64,000 bases of DNA from Deroplatys truncata (GCA_030765065.1 CM060979.1:18319001-18383000), one strand, 5' to 3'. Shown: positions 33,092 to 45,800, counted from the first letter of the stretch. The notes: a model not told the origin generated them from the sequence alone. A program made the numbers and translations.

Positions 33092-34682
33092 TTGTATTTC
33101 CCTTCTGCTCGGGGGAAAAAATTGTATCTCGATAGAGCTTCTGGGATTTACAGCCAACTTACTAGCCGACCGCCGCTAAAGGACATGGCCATCCACAAAA
33201 CAAAGCCCACGGCACTTACGTCACATGCGTAAACAGTTACAAAACTTTGGCATACAGCCTTTTCTTTCTCACAACTCACCTGTGTCAGGAAAATTTCAAA
33301 GTAGGTTTCACACGAAGAGTTTGATACTTCCATTAGCCCTGTTTGACCGCAACCTGTCAGATGACGTACCTATTGAGGAGATCCTTGAATACCTAAACCG
33401 TCTCATACCACCATGACTTTGTAACATTGTCACACTCTCACACACCATTAATACGTCTTCAGTTACAGGAAACCATACAGAACTGGAACTTCAAAACAAC
33501 GGTCTGTCCCTGCCACTGTGCCAGCCCATAAAGGAACCACCTATAAGCCATCCTCCACGACAGCAACACTGCAACAACATCTCGGTAACCCAAGGTAAAA
33601 TACCGCCACACCTCTCACTTCGATCACCTGCATGATGTTAACACTCGCGCCATCCCATTTAGTTTTTAAGCCGAAGCTCTTTAACACATCCATAGCATTA
33701 CCACCCTAACCTAACCCGTACTAACCACCGAGCGCCAGCCAGGGCTCGCCATGGCTTGCGCCGGTAAAACCCCACCTGACACGCTTGCATGTTCTGCAAG
33801 CTCGCATCAGTAGCTTAACCTTACTAACCGGGGTGCTTCTGCGGAACCCGAACATCTAACTCACTTCACCCAACACGCACCAGCACGTCACTACTAACAA
33901 AGCACCCTCCCCTTAGCTGCATGTTAGATACTAACAGCATGGGGAGGCGATGTAGCCCCTGAGGATGATCGTCACCGGGGGCGGGGGGTGTGGGGCCGCC
34001 CCTAGAAAAAAATACTTCCCTTGCTAGATGTCAAAGTAGCATACGAAACCTTACGTACAACTTTTGCTGGTTAATATCGTACAAGTCTACATGATTAACA
34101 TGTGAAAAGTGAAGAACGGAGCTGGTATAGCCGATGTTCATTTGGAGTTTTTCAAGTAGCGGTTTAGCTGCTGCGTCGATGCCATAAAAATGTGAAAATC
34201 CACATAATACAGCTGAACTAAACATGACATGAAGTGATGGGACGATACCACTATTACTCGATACCGATTTTTTAGCACCGATACTCACATTACACAAATC
34301 TATAAAGGCGATAAGTTGTTTTACTGAATTGCGTTCTTATTGTTAGTTTTCCAATTTTGTATTCCGAAATTGGCAGCAATTTTTTTATCTTGATAATGTC
34401 ATAGATAGCATATCACCTATTTTTAGTGTGGCATTTTCTTCCCTTCCACAAGTTCAATTATGTCAATAGTATCGACATATTCAAGACGACTAGGCTTGGG
34501 CGTCGGAGTATGGCCATTGAGAATGAAGTCGCCAATAGTGAGGCAGCAGCACTACAACGAAAGAATGGAGAACTATTCAGCTTGGCCTGGCTTGGGTAAC
34601 TTGGAACGAAAGAGAAGACGAGGAGAAGCAGAGAGGCACGCCTACCGGTAGCACCTAATACGCAATGTAAGTCAAGGTGCCC
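33092..34682. other. Unassigned GC-rich then AT-rich DNA
   Basis: GC-rich to about 34010, with short open frames (33225-33416, 33148-33333) that have no motif. No known repeat copy identified. Confidence 0.35.
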
Positions 34683-34816
34683 TTTTTACTTTCTCTACTA
34701 CGTAAAGTAAGCAGGGGAAGTATTGTATTCCATCCAAAAATTCGATGCCGAGATTTCACTGGAAATATATGTTTTGAGACCCCCTGAATAAAAAAAAAAG
34801 CATTTTTAGAAACATG

Positions 34817-34864
<48 letters not shown>

Positions 34865-35547
34865 CAGCATAACTCAGAAACGAACAGTCGGATAAACACC
34901 AAACTTGGTATTTAGGTTCAGTATCTTCCAGAGATGCGACACGAAGGTTTTCGATAAAATCCCCCCCACCCCAGATTACCCTTCATATGGAACATTTTTC
35001 CAAAATTTTAATTTCTCAAAAGGTGCTGTAATGAATTTGATTAAAATATCATATGTTTAAGGTATTTTCATGACAAATAAACTGTATATCTTGAATTTTC
35101 TGGGAATGTCTCCAAAAGCATCCTTCATTGTGAACGACTTTTGCATAACTGGTAAACCATAAGAGATAGACAAAATTTTACTACACAAAAAATGTAGATC
35201 GCGTTAAAATACACAATTTATGTTATATACACTTTTTTTCTTCTTGAGTGAACCATTTTCGAGATATTGCTTGTTATTCTCTTAAATTTTCCAATACTTA
35301 TACTTTTTCTCAAATTAGTTTTCATTTTTTTTTGTCCTGGTAATGCAAAGAAAATGGAATACTCCACACAGCAAACAGCTCTTAAAATATTTGACTATCG
35401 CTTAAAGCCTACCAATTCCCTTTGCATCTACAAGAAAATTAGCAATAAGATTAACATCTCGATTAACATGAAGCATATGGAGAATAAGCGTTTGTAAAAA
35501 TAGTTTGTACAAGAGTAGAGAAAGTCATGTGAGTGTAGCACATCAGA
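34683..35547 (-). mobile_element. Family A, complete copy
   Basis: From TTTTTACTTTCTCTACTACG to GTGAGTGTAGCACATCAGA, with a clean (GT)n tract at 34820-34861. Confidence 0.85.
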
Positions 35548-37044
35548 TTTTTTTGTTTGTAACGCTCTCTGGGTGAATTATCTCCCTTCCTTAATTATAA
35601 CACAACCGTAGGAAGTGTGGAAGCGGATGAGTGCTACCAGATCTGGGGCGGCAGATACGTACGAGGGGGTCCCTAACATAACCAGATACTCTCCCTACGG
35701 AGAGTGAGGAGATAGCAAAGAAAAGTAATTAAATTGTCATGTGCGGCTTAGGTAGCCATCCGTGCAACGTCAATACTTCTACAAAGATGTCATAACAGAG
35801 TTATGCTCACTAGAGGTTTCTATTAGTGTAACAAGTGGTCATTTAAGAAAGCGCACCAAGAGGAAGTTTTTCTTTCTTGGATATTATGAAAGCATAAGAG
35901 AGAGCCGTATCCTGACAACAATGGAGGACGAAAACATTTCATTTTTCTTCGACACTGTTTCCGGGTCCGCTGTCAGCAAACTTTATGTGTCCTGTAACGT
36001 AAAAGCTTTGTGAAGAAGAAGTAGTAAGTTTTTTGAAAGTCACGTCACTCTACAGTAGCACCGGGAAGTATGAGTGCGTCCATGCCATTACTCATCAGCA
36101 GTCCCTTCCTTCCTTTTTAGCATTTCTATACCAAAGTCTCCTCCTTTATTATTCCTTTAGGAAAGTTATTGGCACGAAAACGGGACTTGGCAGACCAGGA
36201 ACCTTCCTTTCATGCGAACAAGAGTTCAATTTTGAAATAACTGCGCTGTTACAATTTCCATAAACATATCGCCATTTATGGCAAGAAAGTCGATGCAGCC
36301 ACGCTACGTCCTCCAACCACTGAAGCAATACCTTTGCCTCACGATTGCTGCTTTTCTCCTCCTAGTTGTTTTTTTTTTTTTTTTACTTTGCCACGGCTGC
36401 TCAAGCATGAGACCTTAATCAATGGGTATGTGTGGATTTCTACAGAGAAAATCGAACGCTTTCTTGGAACAGTTTTATTTTCACCATTTAAAATAAAACT
36501 TAAGGTTTGCCGATCACTTTTAAATGCATACGATGATACTGTGTCTTTACCAAGACCGAAGATTATTAACTACAGCTGAACGTTCTACCCTCTTGCATGT
36601 TCGCCGCCGATGTTCACAACTCGACGAGAATGTCGTCCCGCTCTCACCAATCGCTCAGGACAGAACGAATTTCACCACCGCGCGATACAAAGAAATGGCT
36701 CCTAACTTCCCCTCTCTCCCCTCAAACTGAGCGTCATGAAGCCTCTAATGACCTTCACATCCCGGCCAGTGCAACTGCACCCACTAATTCCGAGAGAAAC
36801 TTGCTTCAGCTATCTTACCCTTTATACCTGGGGCTGGTCCCTAATTAGCTAAACTGTGTCTTTCTGGTCTTTCTGTCGCTTTTGACAGTCAACAATTTTC
36901 CAATGCTTCTCCTTTTTATACATAAACTGAAATTAAACATTTTATTATTTATTTTATATCACTATCCTCAGATTATTATGATGATTATTGACTTCACAAT
37001 TTCGGCTTCAAAGTATGTCGCACTTTTCCGGAATATCACAATTA
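35548..37044. other. Unassigned DNA
   Basis: Several short plus-strand ORFs (35762-36013, 36334-36579, 36597-36848). None has a family motif I recognise. A poly-T run lies near 36368-36384. Confidence 0.35.
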
Positions 37045-37990
37045 TTTTTACTTTCTATACTAGGTACTTAAAGTATTGTATTCTACTCAAAAATTCGATG
37101 TAGAGATTTGAAGGTATTGTCTTTTATTACCTCCACGTATGGACGTCAATTTGAAGTAGGTAGTTGCTGCTACGTATTGAAACTCAGTTTGTAGCTGCTG
37201 TATTATATTTCAACTGTTGGAGAGCCAAACATGAAGTTGGTTGCAACCGCACGTATAGTACCCGGTAGCTTTCGTCCAAAAATTTAAAAAATATTAACTT
37301 TGTAATATGACTGTTTCTTTAAATATTTAATATTTTAGTTTGCCTCGGCTGCGTCAGTATTTCTTAGAGACACGTTTCTCTTAGCAGGGTTTTGATGCGA
37401 CAAGAATGTAGGCTTACAAAGATTATAATTTTACTTCACTGCTTTTATTACTGCTTGACACGATTTAAATAACACTTCACTGAGAGAGCTGTGAACATGT
37501 ACATTTATTTTTTCGTCTCACACGAATACATATTAAATTTCTCGAGGACGCACAAGCAACTCATCCAGTTATGAGCACTGTCTGCAGGCAACTGAAGTGA
37601 TTTCAACCGTCTAAACTTGTAAATTTTTGTATTTCAAGTCTCTGATTGGCTATTCCTAATCCAATAGAATGCCTACATTTAACTAAAGCTTTTTCTGGTT
37701 GTTGATTGGCTATTCTTAAACTGTCTCAAAATTTAAATTATTGCTGCACTAATAATGATTAGTAGCATTTAAACTTCCTTACTCATTATTGCCTCAAGGT
37801 TACCACATTGTTAGCAACTTTAACCCTATTATTCTCACAGCTCCTACATTATTAAATTACGCAATACATTCACATAACACTATTACGCATGGATATAATA
37901 ATATAAACATACATTTTACATAATTTGACTGAATTCATTTAAGGTGTTAAAAATACTGCCTCAGATTTCACCGGAAATATGTGTGTGACT
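37045..37990 (-). mobile_element. Family A fragment split by the LTR-like repeat
   Basis: 37045-37108 reads TTTTTACTTTCTATACTAGG ... TTCGATGTAGAGATT, the end of an A copy in reverse. After the repeat at 37109-37963 it resumes with GATTTCACCGGAAATATGTG. Only about 100 bases of the A copy survive. Confidence 0.75.
37109..37963 (-). mobile_element. LTR-like repeat, complete, probable solo LTR
   Basis: Starts TGAAGGTATTGTCTTTTATT and ends AAAATACTGCCTCA, so it has TG...CA ends, about 855 bases long. GATT is present on both sides (37105-37108 and 37964-37967), and removing the insert restores the family A sequence GAGATTTCACCGG. A short target duplication of 4-5 bp plus TG...CA ends fits a solo LTR of an endogenous LTR retrotransposon. 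No internal gag or pol sequence is attached. Confidence 0.6.
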
Positions 37991-38322
37991 TTGCCCAACT
38001 TTTCAACTGTCACTCGACGTCACTTCACTGTTTTGATCTGGTTCAACGTCACTCGTTGGAACTTCACTTTTTTTTTGAGCATCGGAGGCAACTCGACACT
38101 GAGTCAGTGAGGATACTGTACCTATGCCCCATAAAGGGCGCCCCGTGATGGAGAATGTGAGAGGAGACACCGTGCGGCCGGAAACAGCATTGGCGGCACA
38201 GCCATTACAGGGCCCCTTTACTTTCCCGATTGAGACGCCCCGACAGTTGGACAGGCAGACCGGAAAGCCCTGCCCCACACAGAGGGTTCAACACCAATGT
38301 CTTTTAAGCGTGAGACGCGATA
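37991..38322. other. Unassigned DNA
   Basis: Opposing short ORFs (38003-38278 minus, 38124-38345 plus) with no recognised motif. Confidence 0.35.
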
Positions 38323-38324
38323 TA

Positions 38325-38999
38325 CGAGGGGCGTCCAATAAGTAAGTTTCCCTATTTTATAAAACACATTACACACAATTGATCACGTTGAATTAATTTT
38401 ATTTGTATTGTACATCCTTCTGTTACTTTTCTACATAGTCAACATGTTTCTACAAGCATTTTTGGGGACGTGACAGAAGTTTTTCCGGGCCAGTGTTGTA
38501 CCATGGTCGGGTCCTGTGCTCGCAACCAGCTGTTCACTGATTTGGCTTCATCATCGGTGTTAAAAGTGCTTACCTTTGAGTTGGAGCTCCGGTAAATACG
38601 GAGGATACGAGAAAACTTCCAAGTTGAATTTTGGTCCAGGCGGAGCTCAGAAGATTCAACTGGAAAATTTTCACGCATCCTCCATATTCACCAGAAATTT
38701 TCCCAAGTGATTTTCACATGTTCCCCTGACTCAAATGTCATCATGGAGGTAAGCACTTTAACACCGTGGCGAAGATGAATCAGAAGTGAACAGATGGTTA
38801 CGAGCACAGGACCCGACCTGGTACAACATTGGCTTGGAAAAACTTGTGTCACATCCCCAAAAATGCCTGGAAGAACATGTTGACTATGTAGAAAAGTAAC
38901 AGAAGCGTTGGAGAATATAAATAAAATTAATTCAACATGATCAAATGTGTGTAATTATTTTATATAAAATAGGGAAACTTACTTATTTGACGCGCCTGG
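38325..38999. mobile_element. Palindromic mariner derivative (fold-back MITE)
   Basis: Left end CGAGGGGCGTCCAATAAGTA and right end reversed CCAGGCGCGTCAAATAAGTA, with TA on both sides (38323-38324 and 39000-39001). The two arms (about 38325-38575 and 38755-38999) are inverted copies of the same mariner 3' end. Each carries the coding tail of a transposase: the right arm reads SEVNRWLRAQDPTWYNIGLE then KLVSHPQKCLEEHVDYVEK and a stop. The spacer of about 180 bases is unrelated to known coding sequence. A transcript across it would form a long hairpin. Confidence 0.8.
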
Positions 39000-39001
39000 T
39001 A

Positions 39002-39316
39002 CATTTCATTTCATTTTTCTTCAACTTCACATCAGGTACTGTGCTGATTACACATCCTGGATATGCAATGATACAGAGTTTGCTTGCTCCTCGACAGGCT
39101 ACTGAAGGCATTGGCGTGGGGCTGTAAGTCCTCCAATAGGGAGGGTAAATCGAAGAAGAAGCTATTTGAGTTCCTGTCCATGTACGAAAAATCCGCAAAT
39201 AAAGATGTGGATTAGTTTTCGTGTAATGAATTTTTGTTTCATTTTAGGTTTAAGCCGGATTCACTGTATATATCACACTAAAGAGAAAATTCCAATTAAT
39301 AAGAATACAGAAAAAG
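39002..39316. other. Unassigned DNA
   Basis: Nothing recognised. Confidence 0.4.
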
Positions 39317-40129
39317 TCTGATGTGTTACACTCACATGACTTTCTCTACTCTTGTACAAACTATTTTTACAAACGCTTATTCTCCATATGCTTCATGTTA
39401 ATCTTATTGCTAATTTTCTTGTAGATGCAAGGGGAATTGGTAGGTTTTAAGCGATAGTCAAATGTTTTAAGAGCTGGTTGCTATGTGGAGTATTCCACTC
39501 TCTTTGCATTATCAGGACAGAAAATAAAAAAATGAATAACGAATTTGAGAAAAAGTATAAGCATTGAAAATTTAACGACATAACAAGCAATATCTCGAAA
39601 ATGGTTCACTCAACAACAAAAATGCATATGACATAAATTGTGTATTTTAACGCGGTCTACATTTTTTGTGTAGTAAAATTTTGTCTATCTCTTATGGTTT
39701 ACCAGTTATGCAAAAGTTCACAATCAAGAATACTTTTGGAGACATTCCCAGAAAATTCGAGATATACATTTTATTTGTCATGAAAATATCTTAAACATAT
39801 GATATTTTAATCAAAATCGTTAGAGACATTTTTGAGAAAATTAAAATTTTCGAAAAATGTTCCATGTAAAGGGTAATCTGGGGTTGGGGGAATTTTCTTG
39901 AAAACCTTCGTGTCGCATCTCTGGAAGATGCGGAATCTAAATACCAAGTTTGGTGTTTATCCGACTGTTCGTTTCTGAGTTATGCTGTTCACAGGCACAC
40001 ACACGGACATGTTTCCAAAAATGCTTTTTTTGTATTCAGGGGGTCTCAAAACATGTATTTCCGGTGAAATCTCGGTATCGAATTTTTGGGTGGAATACAA
40101 TACTTCCCCTACGTAGAGTAAGTAAAAAC
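39317..40129 (+). mobile_element. Family A copy, nearly complete
   Basis: Starts TCTGATGTGTTACACTCACA, short CA tract near 39992, ends CCCCTACGTAGAGTAAGTAA with a small deletion that removes the 3' hairpin. Confidence 0.85.
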
Positions 40130-40868
40130 TAAAAATGCCCTTTTTATCAATATATGTCAATTTAGCATCCCCTTAAATAACAATGGATTTAAACAAGGAC
40201 CTAAGGTGGAAACAAACCGCCCAGTAAATGGCACACGTAATCGATCCCCTGTGGATTAAAACAATAAATGTATGTTGACAGACATGCCCGCTTTAACGAC
40301 CGTCAACACTTTTGATAACAAGGTCACATACACAACATGTGACGAATTTACAGCCACCCCCAACTAATACCAACAACAACAGACAAAAGAGAAAAGTTTG
40401 AACGTGCACAGCAACATAAGTGGATGGAAGTGGTGCTAAACTTTGGCAGTTTAATGACGAGCTGAGAAACTAGTGACGTTCGCGAGCGTAATTGCGGACT
40501 GTCGCAAAAGTGACGGGGTTGGGGGGAAGGGAGAGAGGCATCCTCAAAAAGTTTCGCCTCTGATGTGACCACCAAACACTAACAACGCGGCGGGCGGTTA
40601 CGAAGGGAAGGAAGAAGAGGCGGGAGGGCGGCAGTGTGAAAAGATTGAAACCAGAAAATGCTTTCAGGTGTTTCTGCCTTCGATCGCGCTATCGTGTAGC
40701 ATACGCTTCGACCGAACCTTTCTGGCTATATACACGCGATATTGTCACCGCACAAAGAATGCTATGGATCATGTCATCTATATTTCACTTCTTACTGGAG
40801 CATCAAGTATAAACGAACTGAAGATAAAAACGGCGCTAAATTACTCCTATGAGAACGAAATATATATG
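40130..40868. other. Unassigned DNA
   Basis: No gene recognised. Confidence 0.4.
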
Positions 40869-41245
40869 TGCTGTGTTACACTCACATGACTTTCTGTACT
40901 CTTGTACATAGCCGGTTGCTATGTGGAGTATTCCATTCTCTTTGCACTACCAGGACGAAAAAAAATGAATAACGAATTCCCATTTGAGAAAATAAGTATT
41001 GAAAAATTTAAGGGAATAACAAGCAATATCTCGAAAATGGTTCACTCAACAACAAAAATGTATATGACATAAATTGTATATTTTAACGCAATCTACATTT
41101 TTGTGTAGTAAAATTTTGTCTATCTCTTATGGTTTACCAGTTATGCAAAAGTCGTTCACAATGAAGAATACTTTTGGAGACATTTCCAGAAAACTCGAGA
41201 TATACATTTCATTTGTCATGAAAATATCTTAAACATATGATATTT
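40869..41245 (+). mobile_element. Family A fragment
   Basis: TGTGTTACACTCACATGACT with an internal deletion jumping to GCCGGTTGCTATGTGGAGTA, then consensus to AAACATATGATATTTTG, where the Tc1 fragment begins. Confidence 0.75.
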
Positions 41246-41666
41246 TGCACCCCTTGTTGTTTTGCGTTGCACGATCACAGCGCAGCCCTACATTGATATT
41301 TTAAGCACCTTCTTGCTTCCCACTGTTGAAGAGCAATTCGGGGATGGCGATTGCATTTTTCAACACGATCGAGCACCTGTTCATACTGCACGGGCTGTGG
41401 CGGAGTGGTTACACGACAGTAACATCCCTGTAATGGACTGGCCTGCACAGAGTCCTGACTTGAATACTATAGAACACCTTTGGGATGTTTTGGAACGCCG
41501 ACTTTGTGCCAGGCCTCACTGACCTACATGGATACCTCTCCTCAGTTCCGCACTCCGTGAAGAATGGGCTGCCGTTCCACAAGAAACCTTCCAGCACCTG
41601 ATTGAAAGTATGCCTGCGAGAGTGAACGTTGTCATCAAGGCTAAGGGTGGGCCAACACCATATTGA
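41246..41666 (+). pseudogene. Tc1-like transposase C-terminal fragment (DD34E)
   Basis: Frame reading [20 protein letters not shown], then [40 protein letters not shown] and a stop (TGA, 41520-41522). Reading through that stop in the same frame gives LREEWAAVPQETFQHLIESM and INVVIKAKGG-like sequence (here VNVVIKAKGGPTPY) to a second stop at 41664-41666, the normal Tc1 end. The Asp of QHD and the Glu of IEHLW are separated by 34 residues, the DD34E spacing. In active relatives this domain cuts and joins DNA at TA sites. The N-terminal DNA-binding half is absent; the fragment starts exactly where an A copy ends. Confidence 0.88.
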
Positions 41667-41706
41667 CTTCCAGAATTACTAATGGAGGGCGCCACGTACT
41701 TGTACG

Positions 41707-42214
41707 TCATTTTGAGCCCCCCGAATAAATAGATTATTAAAAAAAAGTACTTTTACAATTTCGTCCTTTAAGTTCAGTATCTATCTCTAAGATTTTCGAG
41801 GAAATCCCTCCGACCCAAACTACCCCTCTTTACACGAAAAATTTTAGATATTTTTTTCATTTTCTGAAAAATAGCTCTAACGATTTTGATTAAAATATTA
41901 TATATTCAAGATATTTGCATGACAAAAAGTGTATGTTGAATTTTCTTGGAATAGATTGTGAGGTCCTCTTTATTCGGAAGAAACTTTATATAATCTTGCA
42001 TAACTGGTAAACGAAAACTTACTACACAAGAAATGTATATCTCTTTAAAACACAGAGTTTACTTCAAATAACTTTTTTGTGGCAACAGCCATTTCCGAGA
42101 TATCCATTATTATTATTATTAATGGTTCAAACTGTTCTCTTTTCAAGTCCTGTCGATTTACAGTTGTTTTTCGCGAAACAGTATGGAATTTTAAGGCGAG
42201 CATATGTATGAACG
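41707..42214 (-). mobile_element. Family B copy
   Basis: Contains GAGCCCCCCGAATAAA, TTAAGTTCAGTATC, TTAGCTCT-like AATAGCTCTAACGATTTTGA, CATAACTGGTAAACG and CTTTAAAACACAGAGTTTAC in the B order, reversed. Confidence 0.65.
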
Positions 42215-43838
42215 AATAAAGGAATAAACTTTATTTGTACATTATTTACGCACAAAACTTTTTTTTACAATATTCCACTTGTAAACTAACCTAACCTATG
42301 TACAAATTGTCTTGCAGCTATGTTCCACCTATACTGCTCATTTAGCCTGTCAACCTGGCCTTATGGCTCAGCTGAGCAGCTCTTGCTGCCCTTAATCACC
42401 TATGATCCATTCTCTCCCTCCTCTGTTTGTCCTTCTTTCTTATCCCTCTTACTTTTATAATTCATTTCTCCTCTACTTTCTTTAAGAGCTCCCCCATATT
42501 CTTATTTTTGTTTTGTTGGTAACGTTTTAGTTGCTACTATTTTTCCACCATCGTTTCCCCATTTTTCCTCCCATACTTCTTGTCTCCATTCTGCTAATTC
42601 TTTGCTTTCTGTCATATAATGCTCTGTGCTTTCACTACCGCTGCATAGTTCACAAATTCCACTTTTTCTGCCTCTTAGCCCTCTCAGGAACATTCATCCT
42701 GTTCTCATCCATGCGAACGCTTTTTTTCCCGCCCTATCACAATAATCCACATACCCATTCTCTTCCCCGTTTCCTTTTTATTAATCTATAGAACCCTAGT
42801 GAGTTTTATTCTCTAAGCTTCTCTTGTCTTTCTATATCCTCTACTCTGTTTCTTACTGTTATCCAGGAGCCGTTGCTATTTCTTTCTCCAGCTCTCCAAA
42901 TATCTCCAATTCCTATCTTCTCCATTATTTTTTCTACCCCTGTCCACCAGCTATTTTTTGTTGTTCCATACGTATCTTTAAAATTTCCCCTTCATTTTTT
43001 TTCAGGCATCTAAATCAAAATTTTAATATCCTTTCCAGTACCACTGCCTTTCTTCTTGTTCTTCCTGGTGCTGATCTTGGTAACCCCAATAGCTCTTTAC
43101 AGAACGTTCTATAGCTCTGGACTATTTTTCTGTTTAATTCAGATCTTCCCCCCAAATTTCTACTGCATATAGCAATCTTGCTTCTACCAAAGCTTCATGC
43201 ATTCTTTCTATCCATTTATTCGGCATTTCTAATTTGTATTTGCACATCCTTACTCCTGTCATTGCCGCCTTTCCTTTAGCCATAACCTTCCTGCTATGCG
43301 CCGCCTATTCACCTTTACGGTTCCTCACCCCCAAATAATCAAACTCCTTGGCAACTTCTAACTTTAAACCCCCCATCTGCCATTTCCCTTCTTTTTTAAA
43401 TATCACAACTTTTGATTTGTTTATATTTACTTTAATTCCCCATTCTTCACAGAATTCATGTACTCCATTCGTTGGTTTCTGTAGCCCAATTACCATTATA
43501 GCTCCAACCATAAGATTATCGGGGTATAGTAAACCTGGCATCTCTCTATTTGCTATTATTGGACGGTGCAGTTTTTTTCATCCACTCCTTCTAATATTCA
43601 TCTATGAATGTATTAAATAATATGGGGCTCAAATTGCACCCTTGTCTCAATTCTATTTTTTGCTCAGTCATTTCTGTAATTCCATTACTTTTACATCTTA
43701 TACTAAATTTTATATCTTTATAAATGTTCCCAATTTCTTTTATAAAATATCGCTTACCACTTTCTTTCTTAATTTATAAGTAAATGCTTCTCTATTTATT
43801 GTATCAAATGCTTTTTCAAAATCTGCAAAAAACAAGTA
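42215..43838 (-). pseudogene. Decayed LINE reverse transcriptase, second type
   Basis: The minus strand near 43835-43760 reads FADFEKAFDTINREAF, reverse transcriptase motif A. Near 43660-43600 an IELRQGCNLSP-like block appears in broken frames. 43541-43305 reads GLLYPDNLMVGA, EFCEEWGIKVNINKSKVVIF and EVAKEFDYLGV. The usual catalytic YADD is YPDN here, so the active site is destroyed. Further on, GLRGRKSGICELCSGSEST then EHYMTESKELAEWRQEVWEE (42690-42560) corresponds to the Cys/His region near the C-terminus of such elements. Many stops. Different from the LINE at 22.3-24.4 kb. A family B copy cuts it at about 43838. Confidence 0.75.
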
Positions 43839-43839
43839 T

Positions 43840-44070
43840 CTGAGCAGGGAAACAGGAAAGATATACATATGCATTATAAATACAGGCCAGCATACAGCGT
43901 CCGGTTGTTAAACATTTGACTATCGCTGTTCTCTTTGTATCTATAACGAAATGTGTAATGTAGCTGTTTCTGTAAAAGCATATTTAGATCAAAATGTAGT
44001 AGATAGATACACAAGCGTTCGCAAGAGTAGTTTTCATACCCACTAATAAATGATAGAGGATGGAGAATGT
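43840..44070 (-). mobile_element. Family B 5' fragment
   Basis: GGCCAGCATACAGCGTCCGG, TTTGACTATCGCTGTTCTCT and ACCCACTAATAAATGATAGA match other B copies (for example 56800-56990). Confidence 0.65.
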
Positions 44071-44077
44071 CCTGTGA

Positions 44078-44794
44078 AGCATTTTTGGAAACATGTCCGT
44101 GTGTCTGTCTGTGTGTGAACAGCATAACTCAGAAACGAACAGTCGGATAAACACCAAACTTGGTATTTAGGTTCAGTATCTTCCAGAGATGCGACACGAA
44201 GGTTTTCAAGAAAATCCCCCCAACCCAGATTACCCTTTACATGGAACTTTTTTCGAAAATTTTAATTTTCTCAAAAATGGCTAACGATTTTTATTAAAAT
44301 ATCATATGTTTAAGATATTTGCATGACAAATGAAATATATATCTTGAATTTTCTGGGAATGTCTCCAAAAGTATTCTTCATTGTGAACGACTTTTGCATA
44401 ACTGGTAAACCATAAGAGATAGACAAAATTTTACTACACAAAAAATGTAGATCGCGTTAAAATACACAATTTATGTCATATACGTTTTTTGTTGAGTGAA
44501 CCATTTTCGAGATATTACTTGTTATTCCCTTAAATTTTCCAATACTTTTTCTCAAATGGGAATTTGTTATTCATTTTTCTTTTGTCCTGGACATACAAAG
44601 AGAATGAAATGCGCCACATAGCAACCAACTCTTAAAATGTTTCACTATCACTTAAAGCATACCATATTCCCCTTGCACCTACAAGAAAATTAGCAATAAC
44701 ATTAACATCTCGATTAACATGAAGCATATGGAGAATAAGCGGTTGTAAAAATAGTTTGTACAAGAGTAGAGAAAGTCATGTGAGTGTAACACAG
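44078..44794 (-). mobile_element. Family A copy, 3' end missing
   Basis: Starts inside the family at GAAGCATTTTTGGAAACATG and runs to GTGAGTGTAACACAGA. The terminal segment with hairpin is absent. Confidence 0.8.
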
Positions 44795-45589
44795 ATTTTT
44801 AATTTCTCTATCACTATCACTTAAACTAAGCCAGCTCAGAGAGCCTTGACGAACATTAATATTTGATGCATATCCTTCCGGCACTGTCTCTCTTCCTCCT
44901 TATGTCGAGGCACATAAATTTTCATGTGAATTTGCCGCCCATCACCCTGAGCCAGGGGTAGATCATCGTCGAGGTACGGTAAGTTACAGGAAATCACTAA
45001 CCCTTGCACAACCACTGTATAGCTCCTCTCATCTTAGAAAATTGATGACTTGACTACGATGCGTATAATACCGAGCCTATTACCACAATGCCAAGGAACC
45101 CCTTCCTTCTCTTCCGTCTTAGATTCAAATCCATACTAAATACCGCGACCCTCATATTTGTCGGGGGGGGGGGGAACTGCCTGCCTCTTTCACACCTCTG
45201 CCTGCGTAAACCGGCCGTATTGAGATGCAAACTCCAACTAACTGGTTGTATTTTATCACACTGCACTAATAAACAAGATTATTAATGGTCGGTGATCAAA
45301 TTTAACGACAGCCTCGGACCCATATCGTGCTGAGGGAGCTGGAGCGAAACGGAGTGTATCCGTGCAGGCATAGGAGGAACCGTTAAACCCACAACGACAG
45401 ACCACGGCCACAATGACCTAAAACATTAACATTATCACTCTCAATACCATAATCAATCATTGGAGTTTTGTTTATGTTCCAATCAATCAAATGAATACCC
45501 TACTTTGCACTACTAAACTCGATAATATACAGACTGTTGTCGCAGTTCTCAATGGCTAGTGTTGTCTTATTTGTTGGGTGCTTATTGTT
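44795..45589. other. Unassigned DNA with a G-run
   Basis: No gene recognised. A run of about ten G lies near 45163-45173. Confidence 0.4.
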
Positions 45590-45800
45590 TAGTTATTTTT
45601 TAATTTGGGTTCTTTGTCCTCCGGCTAGCTCAGTCGAGCAAGTGCCTCTAAGCAGGGCGTGTAAATGGAAAGGAGTTGTTGCTAAAAGATAACACTGATA
45701 AAAAAATTTGAATCTAGACTTTTATTGCCGTCACACTTAATTAATAATTGACATATTTAATCTTTATACACGCCTGACTGAAACTGTGATATTTCCGAAT
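45590..45800. repeat. Dispersed repeat shared with 54165-54390, copy 1
   Basis: Shares TCCTCCGGCTAGC, GGTTGTGTAAACGGAAAGGA-like sequence (here GGCGTGTAAATGGAAAGGAG), AAAGATAACACTGAT, CTTTTATTG and CTGAAACTGT in order with 54165-54390. Read in reverse it has CAATAAAAG, a possible polyadenylation signal, so it may be an LTR; class unproven. Confidence 0.5.
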
